The notes: generated by a model from the letters alone, not told the origin. A stretch of DNA of 64,000 bases from CAVRTM01 sp963696105 (GCA_963696105.1 CAVOIP010000004.1:434001-498000), one strand, 5' to 3'. Shown: positions 33,353 through 42,342, counted from the first letter of the stretch. Program-made: numbers and translations.

Positions 33353-33967
33353 ATGGAACTCAAGCCCGACGTCGATGTTCAGCCGGACAGCCGCGAGGGG
33401 GCGGAGGATCAGGCAAAGCGGGCGATGAACGCCGCTGGCGCCTTGGTTCTGCAGTTGCGGCGCGAGGGTGGCCACAGCATCGCCGCACTGGCCGCCATGG
33501 CGGACCTGAGTCCCGGCTTGCTGAGTCAGATCGAGCGCGGGCAGGGCAACCCCTCCCTGACCACGCTGATCAAGCTGTCTCAAGCGCTCAACGTGCCCGT
33601 GGGCCGCTTCTTCGGTACGCCCGACGAGACCGGTGCGGTGGTGCGTCACGACGCTCGGCGGCGCCTGCAGGTTGCGGAGGACAACCTGGTGTACGAGCTC
33701 CTGACTCCGCACATGCACGGCCAGCTTGGGATGTTGAGGGCCCAAATAGCGGCGGGCTGGGACAACCAGGATGCGCCGTTCATCCACCCCGGCGAGGAGT
33801 GCGTCACGATCCTGGAGGGCGAGCTCGACGTCTGTGTCAACGGGACGGGCTACACGCTCCATGAGGGCGACTCCCTGACGTATGACTCGTCACTTCCGCA
33901 TTGGTACCGCAACCCGACGTCGCAGGACGCCGTATTGATCGGCGCAATGACGCCGCCGTCCTTCTGA
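33353..33967 (+). CDS. XRE-family regulator with C-terminal cupin
   Basis: A 204-residue regulator. The HTH spans about 25-85 (LVLQLRREGGHSIAALAAMA, LSPGLLSQIERGQGNPSLTT, LSQALNVPVGRFF). A cupin spans about 120-200 (FIHPGEECVTILEGELDVCV, YTLHEGDSLTYDSSLPHWYR). This architecture is that of PuuR-like regulators of amine and amino-acid metabolism, in which the cupin senses the small molecule. It probably controls the divergent hydrolase and its own downstream genes (DUF1028 and perhaps the transporter). Confidence 0.9.
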   Translation: MELKPDVDVQPDSREGAEDQAKRAMNAAGALVLQLRREGGHSIAALAAMADLSPGLLSQIERGQGNPSLTTLIKLSQALNVPVGRFFGTPDETGAVVRHDARRRLQVAEDNLVYELLTPHMHGQLGMLRAQIAAGWDNQDAPFIHPGEECVTILEGELDVCVNGTGYTLHEGDSLTYDSSLPHWYRNPTSQDAVLIGAMTPPSF

Positions 33968-33990
33968 CCAGTAGCCAGAAAGAGAAGACC

Positions 33991-34707
33991 ATGACGTTCT
34001 CGATCGTTGCCCGCTGCCCGCGCACCGGCTTGACCGGGGTGGCGGTGTCCACTGCCGTCCCGGCTGTCGGCGCGATCTGCGCCTTTGGTGCTCCGGGAGT
34101 TGGCTCCATTGCCACTCAGTCCTGGGCGAACCCCTACCTCGGCATCGACGGTGTCGAGCTGCTGCGCCAGGGGCTGAGTGCAGCCGAGGTGCTGGAGAAG
34201 CTGATCAGCGAGGATCCGGGCCGGGAGATGCGTCAGCTCGGCATCGTCGACGGTCAAGGTGAGGCCGCCGTGCACAGCGGGGGCGGCTGCACGTCCTGGT
34301 TCGGGGACATCACCGGGCCCGGTTACACCATCCAGGGGAACATGCTCACCGGCGGTGACACGCTCGAGGCCATGAAGGACAGCTTCGAGTCGACGGTGGA
34401 CGCGGAGTTGCCGGAACGCCTCGTCAGCGCCTTGGAGGCCGGCCAGGCGGTGGGCGGGGACAAGCGTGGGCGTCAGTCCGCCGCGATGAAGATCTACGCG
34501 CGGGAGGAGTACCCGTACCTCGACCTGCGTGTGGATGAGCACCCCGAGCCGGTGGCGGAGCTGCGCCGCGTCTACGAGGTGGCCCGGCACCAGTTGCTGC
34601 CCTTCATCGCCATGATGCCCACGCGTCATGACCCGATCGGTGGGCATGACCCCGAGGTGGAGCAGTTCATCCTGCTCTCTCCGCAGGAGCGCGCGCGTCG
34701 CTCCTGA
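33991..34707 (+). CDS. DUF1028-family protein
   Basis: A 238-residue protein matching the DUF1028 family, thought to have an Ntn-hydrolase fold. Conserved parts are TFSIVARCPRTGLTGVAVST at the N-terminus, IATQSWANPYLGIDGVELLR, QLGIVDGQGEAAVHSGGGCT and YTIQGNMLTGGDTLEAM. Family members sit near peptide or amino-acid catabolic genes; the reaction is not established. It starts 23 bp after the XRE-cupin gene and is probably cotranscribed. A strong promoter follows at 34756, so the transporter can be expressed separately. Confidence 0.88.
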   Translation: MTFSIVARCPRTGLTGVAVSTAVPAVGAICAFGAPGVGSIATQSWANPYLGIDGVELLRQGLSAAEVLEKLISEDPGREMRQLGIVDGQGEAAVHSGGGCTSWFGDITGPGYTIQGNMLTGGDTLEAMKDSFESTVDAELPERLVSALEAGQAVGGDKRGRQSAAMKIYAREEYPYLDLRVDEHPEPVAELRRVYEVARHQLLPFIAMMPTRHDPIGGHDPEVEQFILLSPQERARRS

Positions 34708-34755
34708 GTCGCAAGCCAAGCGCATCAAAAAAATGAACGAACTGTCGTCAGACTG

Positions 34756-34785
34756 TTGACAGCGACGTCGGGCCATCAACATACT
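34756..34785 (+). promoter_or_regulatory. Sigma-70-type promoter of the ABC transporter operon
   Basis: TTGACA at 34756-34761, an 18-bp spacer, and CATACT at 34780-34785 form a near-consensus housekeeping promoter. Transcription would start about 95 bp before the binding-protein gene. Confidence 0.6.
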
Positions 34786-34887
34786 GATGGAAACGCAGAT
34801 GCAGTGCAGAAGCGTTCCAAGCCACACCTCGATCTCCGTGGACGCTGTCCCGCACGCCGCGCTCTCCTCAGACGAAAGGCCAAACCG

Positions 34888-36159
34888 ATGCCTAAGACAA
34901 CCTGGCGGCGCCCCGCGCAAGTGGGCGTGGCCGCGTTGACCGTAATCCTGGGGGCCACGGTCAGCGGCTGTTCCGGCGGCGCCTTCAGCAATGCAGCCTC
35001 CGGCAGCACGAACACCAGTGGTCCGATCAAGATCGGCATGCTCTTGGACCAGACCGGGGAGCTCAACCTGGCGGGCAAGCCGATGCAGAAGTCGGCGGAG
35101 ATGGCCGTGGCCGATGTCAATGCCCACGGTGGTGTCGCCGGCCGCAAGCTCCAGCTGGTCAGCTATGACCCCCAGTCGGACAACAGCAAGTACGCCCAGT
35201 ACGCCAACCAGCTCGCGGAGCAGGACAAGGTCGACGTGGTGATGGGCGGCATCACCAGCGCCTCCCGCGAGGCCATCCGTCCCGTCACGGACCGGACCAA
35301 GACGCTCTACCTGTACAACGAGCCCTACGAGGGCGGGGTCTGCGACAAGAACACGTTCCTCAACGGCGCGACCCTGGACCAGACGATCGCGCCGTTGATG
35401 CCCTTCGGCATCAAGAAGTACGGCAAGCGCGTGTACGTCGTGGCCGCTGACTACAACTTCGGACACAACGCAGCCAAGTGGGTGCAGCGCCTGACCACCC
35501 AAGCGGGTGGAACGGTCGTCAACACCGAGTTCGTGCCGCTGAACGTGTCCGACTTCAACTCCATCATCAACCACATCCAGGCTGCCAAACCTGATGTCGT
35601 CGCCTCCATGCTGGTCGGCACCAACCACGTGGCCTTCTACCGCGCCTACGCGGCAGCGGGCCTGAATGCGAGCACCCCGATCCTGTCCGAGACGTTCGGC
35701 CTCAGCGGGGAGCAGGTGGTCCTCGACCCCAAGGAGGCGCACAACATCTTCGTTGCCGCCTCCTACTACGCCGGGGTGAACCGCCCCGAGAACGTGGCGT
35801 TCAAGAAGCTCTGGCACCAGACCAACGGCGCGGGCTACCAAGAGCCGACGGCTCAGGACGTGGACGTCTGGAACGGCATCCACATGTATGCCGAAGCCGT
35901 GACGAAGGCCGGCTCGACTGACCGCACCAAGGTGACCCAGGCACTGGAGAGCGGCATTCACTACAACGGTCCGGGTGGCCCGGTCAGCGTGGACCCCAAG
36001 ACGCATCACACCGTCTACGACGTCCACATCGCCAAGACGAACACGACTCACACGTTCGACATCGTCAAGACGACCCCCCAGGTTCAGCCGGCTTGGGAGC
36101 AGCAGGTGTGCGACTTGCAGGCCAAGCCGAACGTGAACAAGCAGTTCAGCCTGTCATAA
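34888..36159 (+). CDS. ABC transporter substrate-binding lipoprotein (urea/amide/branched-chain amino-acid type)
   Basis: A 423-residue type-I periplasmic-binding-fold protein. The signal peptide ends in the lipobox TVSGCSGG (Cys28). The mature part opens IKIGMLLDQTGELNLAGKPM and shows VMGGITSASREAIRPVTDRT, LYLYNEPYEGGVCDKNTF and VYVVAADYNFGHNAAKWVQR. The EPYEGG-C motif is typical of urea- and short-amide-binding family members. It feeds the permeases encoded downstream. An 11-12-bp hairpin between it and the first permease gene would allow excess binding protein to be made. Confidence 0.9.
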   Translation: MPKTTWRRPAQVGVAALTVILGATVSGCSGGAFSNAASGSTNTSGPIKIGMLLDQTGELNLAGKPMQKSAEMAVADVNAHGGVAGRKLQLVSYDPQSDNSKYAQYANQLAEQDKVDVVMGGITSASREAIRPVTDRTKTLYLYNEPYEGGVCDKNTFLNGATLDQTIAPLMPFGIKKYGKRVYVVAADYNFGHNAAKWVQRLTTQAGGTVVNTEFVPLNVSDFNSIINHIQAAKPDVVASMLVGTNHVAFYRAYAAAGLNASTPILSETFGLSGEQVVLDPKEAHNIFVAASYYAGVNRPENVAFKKLWHQTNGAGYQEPTAQDVDVWNGIHMYAEAVTKAGSTDRTKVTQALESGIHYNGPGGPVSVDPKTHHTVYDVHIAKTNTTHTFDIVKTTPQVQPAWEQQVCDLQAKPNVNKQFSLS

Positions 36160-36170
36160 GCCCCCTCGTT

Positions 36171-36199
36171 CGGAGCCGGCCCAGTGCGGGCCGGCTCCG
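36171..36199 (+). terminator. Hairpin between binding-protein and permease genes
   Basis: CGGAGCCGGCCC and GGGCCGGCTCCG pair perfectly around an AGTGC loop. It lies 11 bp after the binding-protein stop and 12 bp before the permease start. This suggests partial termination or 3'-end protection, giving more binding protein than permease. Confidence 0.65.
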
Positions 36200-36211
36200 C
36201 TAGGAGCAGTC

Positions 36212-37078
36212 ATGGATCCCTCGCACCTCACAGCGGTCGCCCTGTCCGTCGTCAACAGCATCGCGCTGCTCATCATCGTCTCGGTCGGGCTGGCGGTGAT
36301 CTTCGGGATGATGGGCCTGATCAACCTGGCCCACGGCGAGTTCCTCATGCTCGGCGCCTACATGACGGTGACCTTCTACCGACTCGGCGTCGGGTTCTGG
36401 GTCGCTGCGATTCTCGGTGCCCTCTCGGTGGGGCTGTTCGGAGTCATCATCGAACGTTGCCTGATCCGGTTCCTCTACGGGCGCCTCGCTGCGATGATGC
36501 TGGCGACGTGGGGCTTGAGCCTGATCATGATCCAGGTCGTCACAATCATCTTCGGCACGAGCACCCACTCAATCCCGACCCCGCTGGGGTCGTTCAGGCT
36601 CGGGCAGTACTCCTTCTCCCAGTTCTCCATCGTCGTCGACATCGCGGCCCTGGCGATGCTCGGACTGGTCTACGTCGTCTTCACCAAAACCCGATACGGA
36701 GTCATGGCCCGCGCGGCCACCCTCGACCCCACCATGGCCGGCGCGATCGGCATCGACGTTCGTCGCCTGAACATGCTCACGTTCGGCTTCGGCGCCATCC
36801 TGTCCGGGTTCGGCGGAGCGCTGCTCGCAGCCCTGGCCGGAGTAGTCCCCACCTTCGGCCAGCAGTACGTCGGTGCTGCCTTCATGGTTGTCATCACCGG
36901 CGGCGCCGCCGTCCTCACCGGTACCGCCTCGGCCTCGGTGCTGCTGGGCGGGGTCCAGGGCATCGTCTCGAACGCCACCACCGCCTTCTTCGGCTCCATC
37001 TCACTGCTGCTGGTCGCCATCGTCCTCCTGCGGTTCATGCCCACCGGCATCAGCGGCAAGTGGGGCCGACGCTTCTAA
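36212..37078 (+). CDS. Branched-chain amino-acid/urea-type ABC transporter permease (LivH/UrtB-like)
   Basis: A 288-residue permease with about eight hydrophobic helices. It has the family start GLAVIFGMMGLINLAHGEFL and the coupling-helix region VMARAATLDPTMAGAIGIDV. It pairs with the fused permease-ATPase downstream to form the transmembrane channel. UrtB and LivH cannot be told apart from sequence alone; the binding protein favours an amide or urea-like ligand. Confidence 0.9.
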   Translation: MDPSHLTAVALSVVNSIALLIIVSVGLAVIFGMMGLINLAHGEFLMLGAYMTVTFYRLGVGFWVAAILGALSVGLFGVIIERCLIRFLYGRLAAMMLATWGLSLIMIQVVTIIFGTSTHSIPTPLGSFRLGQYSFSQFSIVVDIAALAMLGLVYVVFTKTRYGVMARAATLDPTMAGAIGIDVRRLNMLTFGFGAILSGFGGALLAALAGVVPTFGQQYVGAAFMVVITGGAAVLTGTASASVLLGGVQGIVSNATTAFFGSISLLLVAIVLLRFMPTGISGKWGRRF

Positions 37079-37107
37079 CGCAGGCTCTTCATCCCCGAGA
37101 GGGCACT

Positions 37108-38907
37108 ATGAACACCCTTCTTGACAAGACCAGGACGCTGCCAGGGCGCATCGGCCTCACCGTGCTGGCGGTCCTCGCCGCCTTCGTGGTGGGCGGCGGA
37201 TCGTCCGCCTTCCTAGCCCAGCAATGGGCGCTGTGGATCATCTTCGGCCAGCTAGCGCTCAGCCTGACCTTCGTGTGGGGGTACGGAGGCATCTTCAGCT
37301 TCGGCCAGGCAGCCCTGTTCGGCATCGGGGCCTACGCCTACGGCATCTCCTCGATCAACCTCTCGCCGATCACCGGGGAGACGTACTCCTCACTGCTGGT
37401 CGCTGGCGCGGTCGCTGGGCTGTTCGCTTTGTTGTTGGGCTACTTCATCTTCTACGGCAACGTCGGGGAGCTGTACGTCGGCATCATCACCCTCGCCGTG
37501 ACCTTGGTCTTGCTGACCTTCATGTCCTCGACCGGGTCCCCCGAGTACCACGTGGGCGATGCGCTGCTGGGCGGCTACAACGGCATGAGTGGCATTCCCG
37601 CTCTCGGGTCGGTGTCAGCCCCGTTGAATGCGGGGTTCCAGCTGGTGTTCGTCGTCGCGCTGGCGGCCGTCATCGTCTTACTCCTGGACCAGCTGTTGCG
37701 CCGTCCCTTCGGACGCTCCCTGATGGCGGTGCGCGACAACGAGCTCCGCTCCCAGCTTCTGGGCTATGACGTGCGCCGCACCCGGCTGACCGCCTTCGTC
37801 ATCGGAGGGGTCATCGCCGGACTTGCCGGCGGCGAGTTCGCTGGCTGGGGCCAATTCGCGAACCCGGCCGTCTTCAGCCTCCAGCAGGCCGCTCTGGTGA
37901 TCATCTGGGCCCTGGTCGGTGGCCGTCGCTCGCTGTTCGGCGCCTTCCTCGGCGCGATCGTCATTCAGGAGATCCAGACCGTCATGGGCGGAACCGGTGG
38001 AGGTCTGACGCCGATCGTTCTGGGCGGGATCATGATCCTGGTGGTCCTGGTCGCCCCTGAGGGCATCATGGCTGCCGTCTTCGCTGGCCTACGACGGCTC
38101 GGGCTCGGAGTCGGTCGGCGCCCGATCACGTCCAACGCCGCTGTGGCTGACCTCAGCGAGCACCGTGCCAACGATCGGGGACAGCTTGTGGCCGAAGACG
38201 TCGTCAAGTCCTTCGGCGGTGTGCACGCAGTCAGGGGAGTTTCGGCCACGTTCCAACCACACAGCGTTACCTCACTGCTGGGACCCAACGGTGCGGGAAA
38301 AAGCAGCTTCTTCAACCTGCTCGTCGGCCGCTACCCCGTGACATCCGGAACGATCTCCCTGGACGGGCGGGACATCACCCACCTGCAGCCACACCAACGC
38401 GCCCAGCTCGGACTCGGCATCAAGACGCAGGTACCAAGCGTCTACAACGAGATGAGCATGCGCGAGAACATCTGGCTGGCCGCGTACGCCAAGAAGCGCT
38501 CGATCGCTGAGGCCGACCGCGTCACCGACTCCGTGCTTCAGGACTTCGGTATCGCCGAACGACAAGAGACCCTGGTGGGCGACCTGGCACACGGCCAACG
38601 GCAGTGGCTCGAGATCGCCATGGTCGTCGCCGGCCACCCGGAAGTAGTCCTTCTGGACGAGCCCACGGCCGGGATGACACGTGAGGAAACCAGCCGAACG
38701 GTTCGCCTGGTCCATGACCTCGCCGTCGGAGCAACGGTCGTCGTCGTCGAACACGACATGGACTTCGTCCGCCAGCTCGACTCCGACGTGGTCATGCTTC
38801 ACCAAGGCGCCGTCTTCCGGCGCGGCTCCATCCAAGAGCTGCGCCAAGACGAGCAAGTTCTCGACATCTACCTGGGCAGGGCGGTCAAAGATGCTCCAGC
38901 TACGTAA
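37108..38907 (+). CDS. Fused ABC permease-ATPase (LivM/UrtC + LivG/UrtD)
   Basis: A 599-residue fusion. Residues 1-345 form a LivM-type permease (FGQLALSLTFVWGYGGIFSF, LMAVRDNELRSQLLGYDVRR). Residues about 358-599 form a LivG-type ATPase: Walker A GPNGAGKSS near 392, a modified signature LAHGQRQW in place of LSGGQ, and Walker B VVLLDEPTAGM. The short linker is charged. These functions are usually separate genes; fusion fixes the permease to its ATPase. It overlaps the second ATPase gene by 17 bp. Confidence 0.92.
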   Translation: MNTLLDKTRTLPGRIGLTVLAVLAAFVVGGGSSAFLAQQWALWIIFGQLALSLTFVWGYGGIFSFGQAALFGIGAYAYGISSINLSPITGETYSSLLVAGAVAGLFALLLGYFIFYGNVGELYVGIITLAVTLVLLTFMSSTGSPEYHVGDALLGGYNGMSGIPALGSVSAPLNAGFQLVFVVALAAVIVLLLDQLLRRPFGRSLMAVRDNELRSQLLGYDVRRTRLTAFVIGGVIAGLAGGEFAGWGQFANPAVFSLQQAALVIIWALVGGRRSLFGAFLGAIVIQEIQTVMGGTGGGLTPIVLGGIMILVVLVAPEGIMAAVFAGLRRLGLGVGRRPITSNAAVADLSEHRANDRGQLVAEDVVKSFGGVHAVRGVSATFQPHSVTSLLGPNGAGKSSFFNLLVGRYPVTSGTISLDGRDITHLQPHQRAQLGLGIKTQVPSVYNEMSMRENIWLAAYAKKRSIAEADRVTDSVLQDFGIAERQETLVGDLAHGQRQWLEIAMVVAGHPEVVLLDEPTAGMTREETSRTVRLVHDLAVGATVVVVEHDMDFVRQLDSDVVMLHQGAVFRRGSIQELRQDEQVLDIYLGRAVKDAPAT

Positions 38908-39595
38908 CGTCTCAGCGGGATACGGACGCACCCCCGTACTCCACGACATCACCGCCGACGTCGCCGAAGGGGAACTTGTCGCCCTTCTCGGGCGCAACGG
39001 CGTCGGAAAGACGACCCTGCTCCGCACCATCACCGGAGAGATCGCGGCCACCGGAGGAGAGATCCACATCTCCGGCCGCTCGGTCACCCGCCTCAAGGCT
39101 CACCAACGGGCCCGCTCCGGCGTAGCGTACGTCCCACAGGGGCGTCAGATCTTCTCTGACCTCACCGTCCTGGAGAACCTGCAGGTGGCCGGCTACGCGG
39201 CCAGGAAGCCCGGATGGCAGGCGATCGTGGAGGAGCTCCTGGAGGACTTTCCCATCCTCAAGGAGAAGCGGGACCAGAACGGTGGCTCGCTCTCTGGCGG
39301 CCAGCAACAGATCCTTGCCCTGGGTCGTGCTCTAGTGACGAAGCCGGACCTGCTTCTGCTGGACGAACCCTCCGAAGGCATCCAGCCATCGATCGTGCAG
39401 CAGATTGCCCGCGAGATCAAAGACATCAACGCTCGACGCGGGATCACCGTCATCATCGTCGAGCAGAACCTGGAGTTCGCGGCCTCGGTCGCCGACGTCG
39501 CCTACGTCATGGACAAGGGCGAGATTGTCCAGAAGCTGCCAACGGACCACCTGCTTTCCGACATAGGCCTCCAGCACGACCTGCTCGGCGTGTGA
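38891..39595 (+). CDS. ABC transporter ATP-binding protein (LivF/UrtE-like)
   Basis: A 234-residue ATPase with Walker A GRNGVGKTT, the Q-loop region YVPQGRQIFSDLTVLENLQV, the canonical signature LSGGQQQ, and Walker B LLLLDEPSEG. It forms the ATPase heterodimer with the fused LivG domain, whose signature is atypical. The ATG at 38891 lies inside the end of the fusion gene, indicating translational coupling. It closes the operon. Confidence 0.92.
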   Translation: MLQLRNVSAGYGRTPVLHDITADVAEGELVALLGRNGVGKTTLLRTITGEIAATGGEIHISGRSVTRLKAHQRARSGVAYVPQGRQIFSDLTVLENLQVAGYAARKPGWQAIVEELLEDFPILKEKRDQNGGSLSGGQQQILALGRALVTKPDLLLLDEPSEGIQPSIVQQIAREIKDINARRGITVIIVEQNLEFAASVADVAYVMDKGEIVQKLPTDHLLSDIGLQHDLLGV

Positions 39596-39803
39596 GCAGC
39601 GCCCATGCCGGGGCGGATTTTGCTCGGACGTTCCCGCCCATCCCTCGCGATGACTAGCACCTGGGCGCTTCCAGCCCGAGCATCCCTAGCGGAGTGGTTC
39701 GCTGCACAGCGCCGCCTCCAGGCGCCAGTTGGTGTCACTCTGCAAGATGGACGCCCGCCTGAATTGACGCGTCGACCTCGAGTTCATCGTGTCGACGCGC
39801 TGG

Positions 39804-40288
39804 TCACGAGGGGACGCCCTTGAAGAGGGTGAACTCGACCTCGTCGGGTTGAACGGTTCGTCCCGACAGCGTCGATGCTTCGGCGGCCCATCGCGTGAGG
39901 AGGGCGTAGGTGTCGGGGTACCAGCCGCCGAAGGGCGCACCCGACCAGACCCCGTGGTCGCGGAGCCGTCCGGCGACGACGCGGTCGAGTATCAGGCAGC
40001 GCGGTGACTTGCGCCGTGGACCCGTCCGGCGCCGCGATCTGTGATGAGCGCGCGGTAGCACGTTGCCGTGTCAGCACCGTCGAGTGCGAGCTGCCATGCG
40101 TTGACCAGCAGCTCGGCCGTTGGCGTCCGGGTGCCTAGCCATGCCGTCCAACCGCGCACTCAGCCGTGACGCTTTCTTCCCCAGGCCCCACGCCAGCGAT
40201 GCGTAGAACAGCTGTATCGCGCTCTCGACAGTCGGGTGCTCATTAGCCAGCGCAAACTGCCCTATCCCGTGCCCTATCTCGGGGGCGG
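39804..40288 (-). pseudogene. 8-oxoguanine DNA glycosylase OGG-fold protein remnant
   Basis: Minus-strand fragments in three frames give HPTVESAIQLFYASLAWGLG, then ELLVNAWQLALDGADTATCY and YRALITDRGAGR, then PRCLILDRVVAGRLRDHGVW with FGGWYPDTYALLTRWAAEAS and EVEFTLFKGVPS. The order matches OGG-fold proteins of actinobacteria, but the segment between 'DRGAGR' and 'PRCLILD' is deleted and frames change twice. It lies just outside the island end at 40346. Confidence 0.6.
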
Positions 40289-40345
40289 TTGAGGGCTGGA
40301 GAGGGCCCAGGAGGCCTCTGGCACGCTTCTCTGAGCGTGGTGCAG

Positions 40346-40393
40346 TGGTGGGGCAGGTCGGGCTTGAACCGACGACCGACGGATTATGAGTCC
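40346..40393 (-). repeat. att-like direct repeat (tRNA 3'-half copy), left
   Basis: 48 bp identical to 56623-56670, covering the tRNA from its CCA end through the anticodon. The 5' half of the tRNA is absent here, so it is not a functional tRNA gene. The following 70 bp resemble the sequence after the 52822 copy. Confidence 0.85.
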
Positions 40394-40495
40394 CTCCAGG
40401 GACCTCCTCGCCTGTTGGGTCTCCTCCCGTTTCGTGCTTGCTGGTGACCGTTTCGCACGCCACATCCGGCCCCGTTGGTGCCGGTTCTGACCGGC

Positions 40496-40516
40496 GCGTT
40501 AGCAAGGCGTTAGCAA
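40496..40516. repeat. Paired GCGTTAGCAA repeats next to att site
   Basis: GCGTTAGCAA occurs at 40496-40505 and 40507-40516. Short direct repeats about 100 bp from a tRNA-derived core are typical of integrase arm-binding sites, so this may be a leftover attP arm. Confidence 0.45.
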
Positions 40517-40734
40517 ATAGCGGGCCGCGGGAACGTCCTGCCCGTACGTGCCGGGTGCCGGATCCGGGGAGCCGGTCAAGCGCGTAGCGGCCGAGCGGAC
40601 ACTTGGGCGCCGGAGGACGGCCCGGAGATCGGTCTCGGTGGTCGGGGCGGCGGACCTGACACGCTGGGCTGTCGAGATGCCGCAACCCGCTCGGAGGTCG
40701 CCGGGCAAGGCCCCGCCGGGGGCAGAGCGTCGGT

Positions 40735-41180
40735 GACCCGGTTGAGGCGGTGACCCGGCGCAAGGCGGTGCGCTTGCGGCGGCTGGCGGCGTGCTGGCTG
40801 GCTGAGCACCCAGGTCAGGTGGGCGAGGTGTTCGACGTGCGGGTGGACGTGGACGGGGTGCTGCGGCCCCATGTCGGGGCCGGCGCAACCGGAGCACCTC
40901 GTGGCGCTGGTGACGTGAAGCTGGGGCGCACCCGGTCGGTGGCGTTGGCCGGCTGGAGGGTGCCTTGGTCGACGTCGAGGCCGACCTGGTGCGGCGGCTG
41001 CCGCGTTTCATGATCAGCGGCCTGCCGGACGCGGCGTGCAAGCAGTCCGTACCGGATCAAGGCCGCCGCGGCGAAGTCCGGGGTGCCGGTGCCCTAACAG
41101 CGCCTGACGGTCAACGTGTCGCTGGCGTCGATGCCCAAGGCCGGGAGCGGCTTCGACCTACCGAAGGTCGGCTAGGAGCT
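40735..41180 (+). pseudogene. yraN (UPF0102)-comM (YifB) junction remnant
   Basis: AVTRRKAVRLRRLAACWLAE is the C-terminal half of a UPF0102 (YraN) nuclease-like protein. After about 100 bp a GTG at 40915 begins VKLGRTRSVALAG. With frame changes this continues VDVEADLVRRLPRFMISGLP, DAACKQS and a 'LTVNVSLASMPKAGSGFDL'-like stretch, the N-terminus of the ComM/YifB ATPase. The gene order yraN-comM is the normal chromosomal one. This is a truncated, frameshifted copy inside the island; the ATPase domain is gone. Confidence 0.7.
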
Positions 41181-41567
41181 GCCTTGGGCCCAAGTCGTGG
41201 GCCGCGGCCGGCGTGGCCGCCAGCACGGCTTGAACGGCCTGAGGGGCGGACAGTTCAGGCGAAGGCGGCGACCACTGCGACCGACCGTTGCTGTCAAGTC
41301 CTCCACCAAGCTGGAGCCACCGCCGCTGGCCCCAGTGGGTCGTCAGCGTCAGCACGGTCCTCCGTGAGGTCATCCCGTCGTCAGGAGGGGTGACCACTGC
41401 TGCTTCACGAGGCGGAGCCGGCCTGCGGCGCGCCCACGCGAGCCGTCCTCATCCGGACAACCTGCGGTGTGTCCCTCCGCCCCAGCGGCGCGCCCCTAGA
41501 GCGCCTGGTCTCTCGCCCGGTCACTGAGGGGTAGACGACGAGGGCGGGAGTGGTCTAACTTCTCGCC
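41181..41567. other. Non-coding stretch before FadR-type gene
   Basis: No recognised gene. A minus-strand frame near 41158-41397 is open but has no family resemblance. The last 30 bases probably hold the promoter of the regulator at 41568. Confidence 0.4.
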
Positions 41568-42308
41568 ATGCAGACATCTGACCAATCCACGGCCGCCGGT
41601 CAACGCCGTTACCTTGCGGTGGCGCAGCAACTGCTGATGGCGATCGCTCGTGGGGATTTCGCTGCCGGCGACCGCCTGCCGCCGGACCGGGAGATCGCCA
41701 CGAGCGCGGGGGTGTCGCGGCCCACCGCACGGGAGGCGCTGCTCGCGCTGGAGCTCATCGGGGCCGTTGAGGTGCGCCACGGCGACGGCGCTTACGTCCG
41801 CGGACCCCAGGCACGGGTGGGCGGTTCGAACGGGTCACCGCTGGATGCGCCTCCTCGCGAGCTGATCGAGACCCGACGGACGCTGGAACCTGCGGTGGCC
41901 GCACTGGCGGCCACCAGGATCAGCTCCGAGCGCCTCGCGGCCTTGAGCCGGGACCTGGACGAGGCCGCGGAGCTCGTCCACGAGCCGCAGCAGCTTCCCC
42001 GGTTCATCACGCTGGGGCTGCGCTTCCATGCCGACGCCGCGCCGGGATGCGGCAATGGGTTGCTGGCCGACATCGTGGCCCAGCTGGTCAACGTCGAGCT
42101 GCACCCCCTCTGGGCGCTGGTCAACCAGCAGGCCATGAGCACCGCCGACGCGCGCCAGGGCCAGGTGGCCGACCATCGCGCAATTCTCGCGGCTCTGGCC
42201 AGCGGCGACCCCGCACTCGCGGAGGAGGCGATGAGATCCCACCTGCTCGCCCTCGATGCCGCCATCTTCGTCCACAACCCCGAACCCGCGTCCGCGTCGC
42301 CTCGGTGA
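41568..42308 (+). CDS. GntR/FadR-family transcriptional regulator
   Basis: A 246-residue regulator. The winged HTH covers about 12-80 (QLLMAIARGDFAAGDRLPPD, EIATSAGVSRPTAREALLAL, IGAVEVRHGDGAYVRG). An all-helical FCD sensor follows (about 95-235), with His-rich metal or ligand positions in FHADAAPGCGNGLLADIVAQ and QVADHRAILAALASGD. FadR-type proteins are usually repressors that respond to a catabolic substrate. It directly precedes the hydantoinase, transporter and amidase genes and is their likely controller. Confidence 0.9.
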   Translation: MQTSDQSTAAGQRRYLAVAQQLLMAIARGDFAAGDRLPPDREIATSAGVSRPTAREALLALELIGAVEVRHGDGAYVRGPQARVGGSNGSPLDAPPRELIETRRTLEPAVAALAATRISSERLAALSRDLDEAAELVHEPQQLPRFITLGLRFHADAAPGCGNGLLADIVAQLVNVELHPLWALVNQQAMSTADARQGQVADHRAILAALASGDPALAEEAMRSHLLALDAAIFVHNPEPASASPR

Positions 42309-42342
42309 CCCGGTCGATGTCAACCTCAAGGAGCGCCCAGTC

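Noticed and set aside
40346..40393. tRNA gene at the left att copy
   Set aside because: Only the 3' half of the cloverleaf is present; D-arm and 5' acceptor strand are missing. The same applies to 52822-52864.
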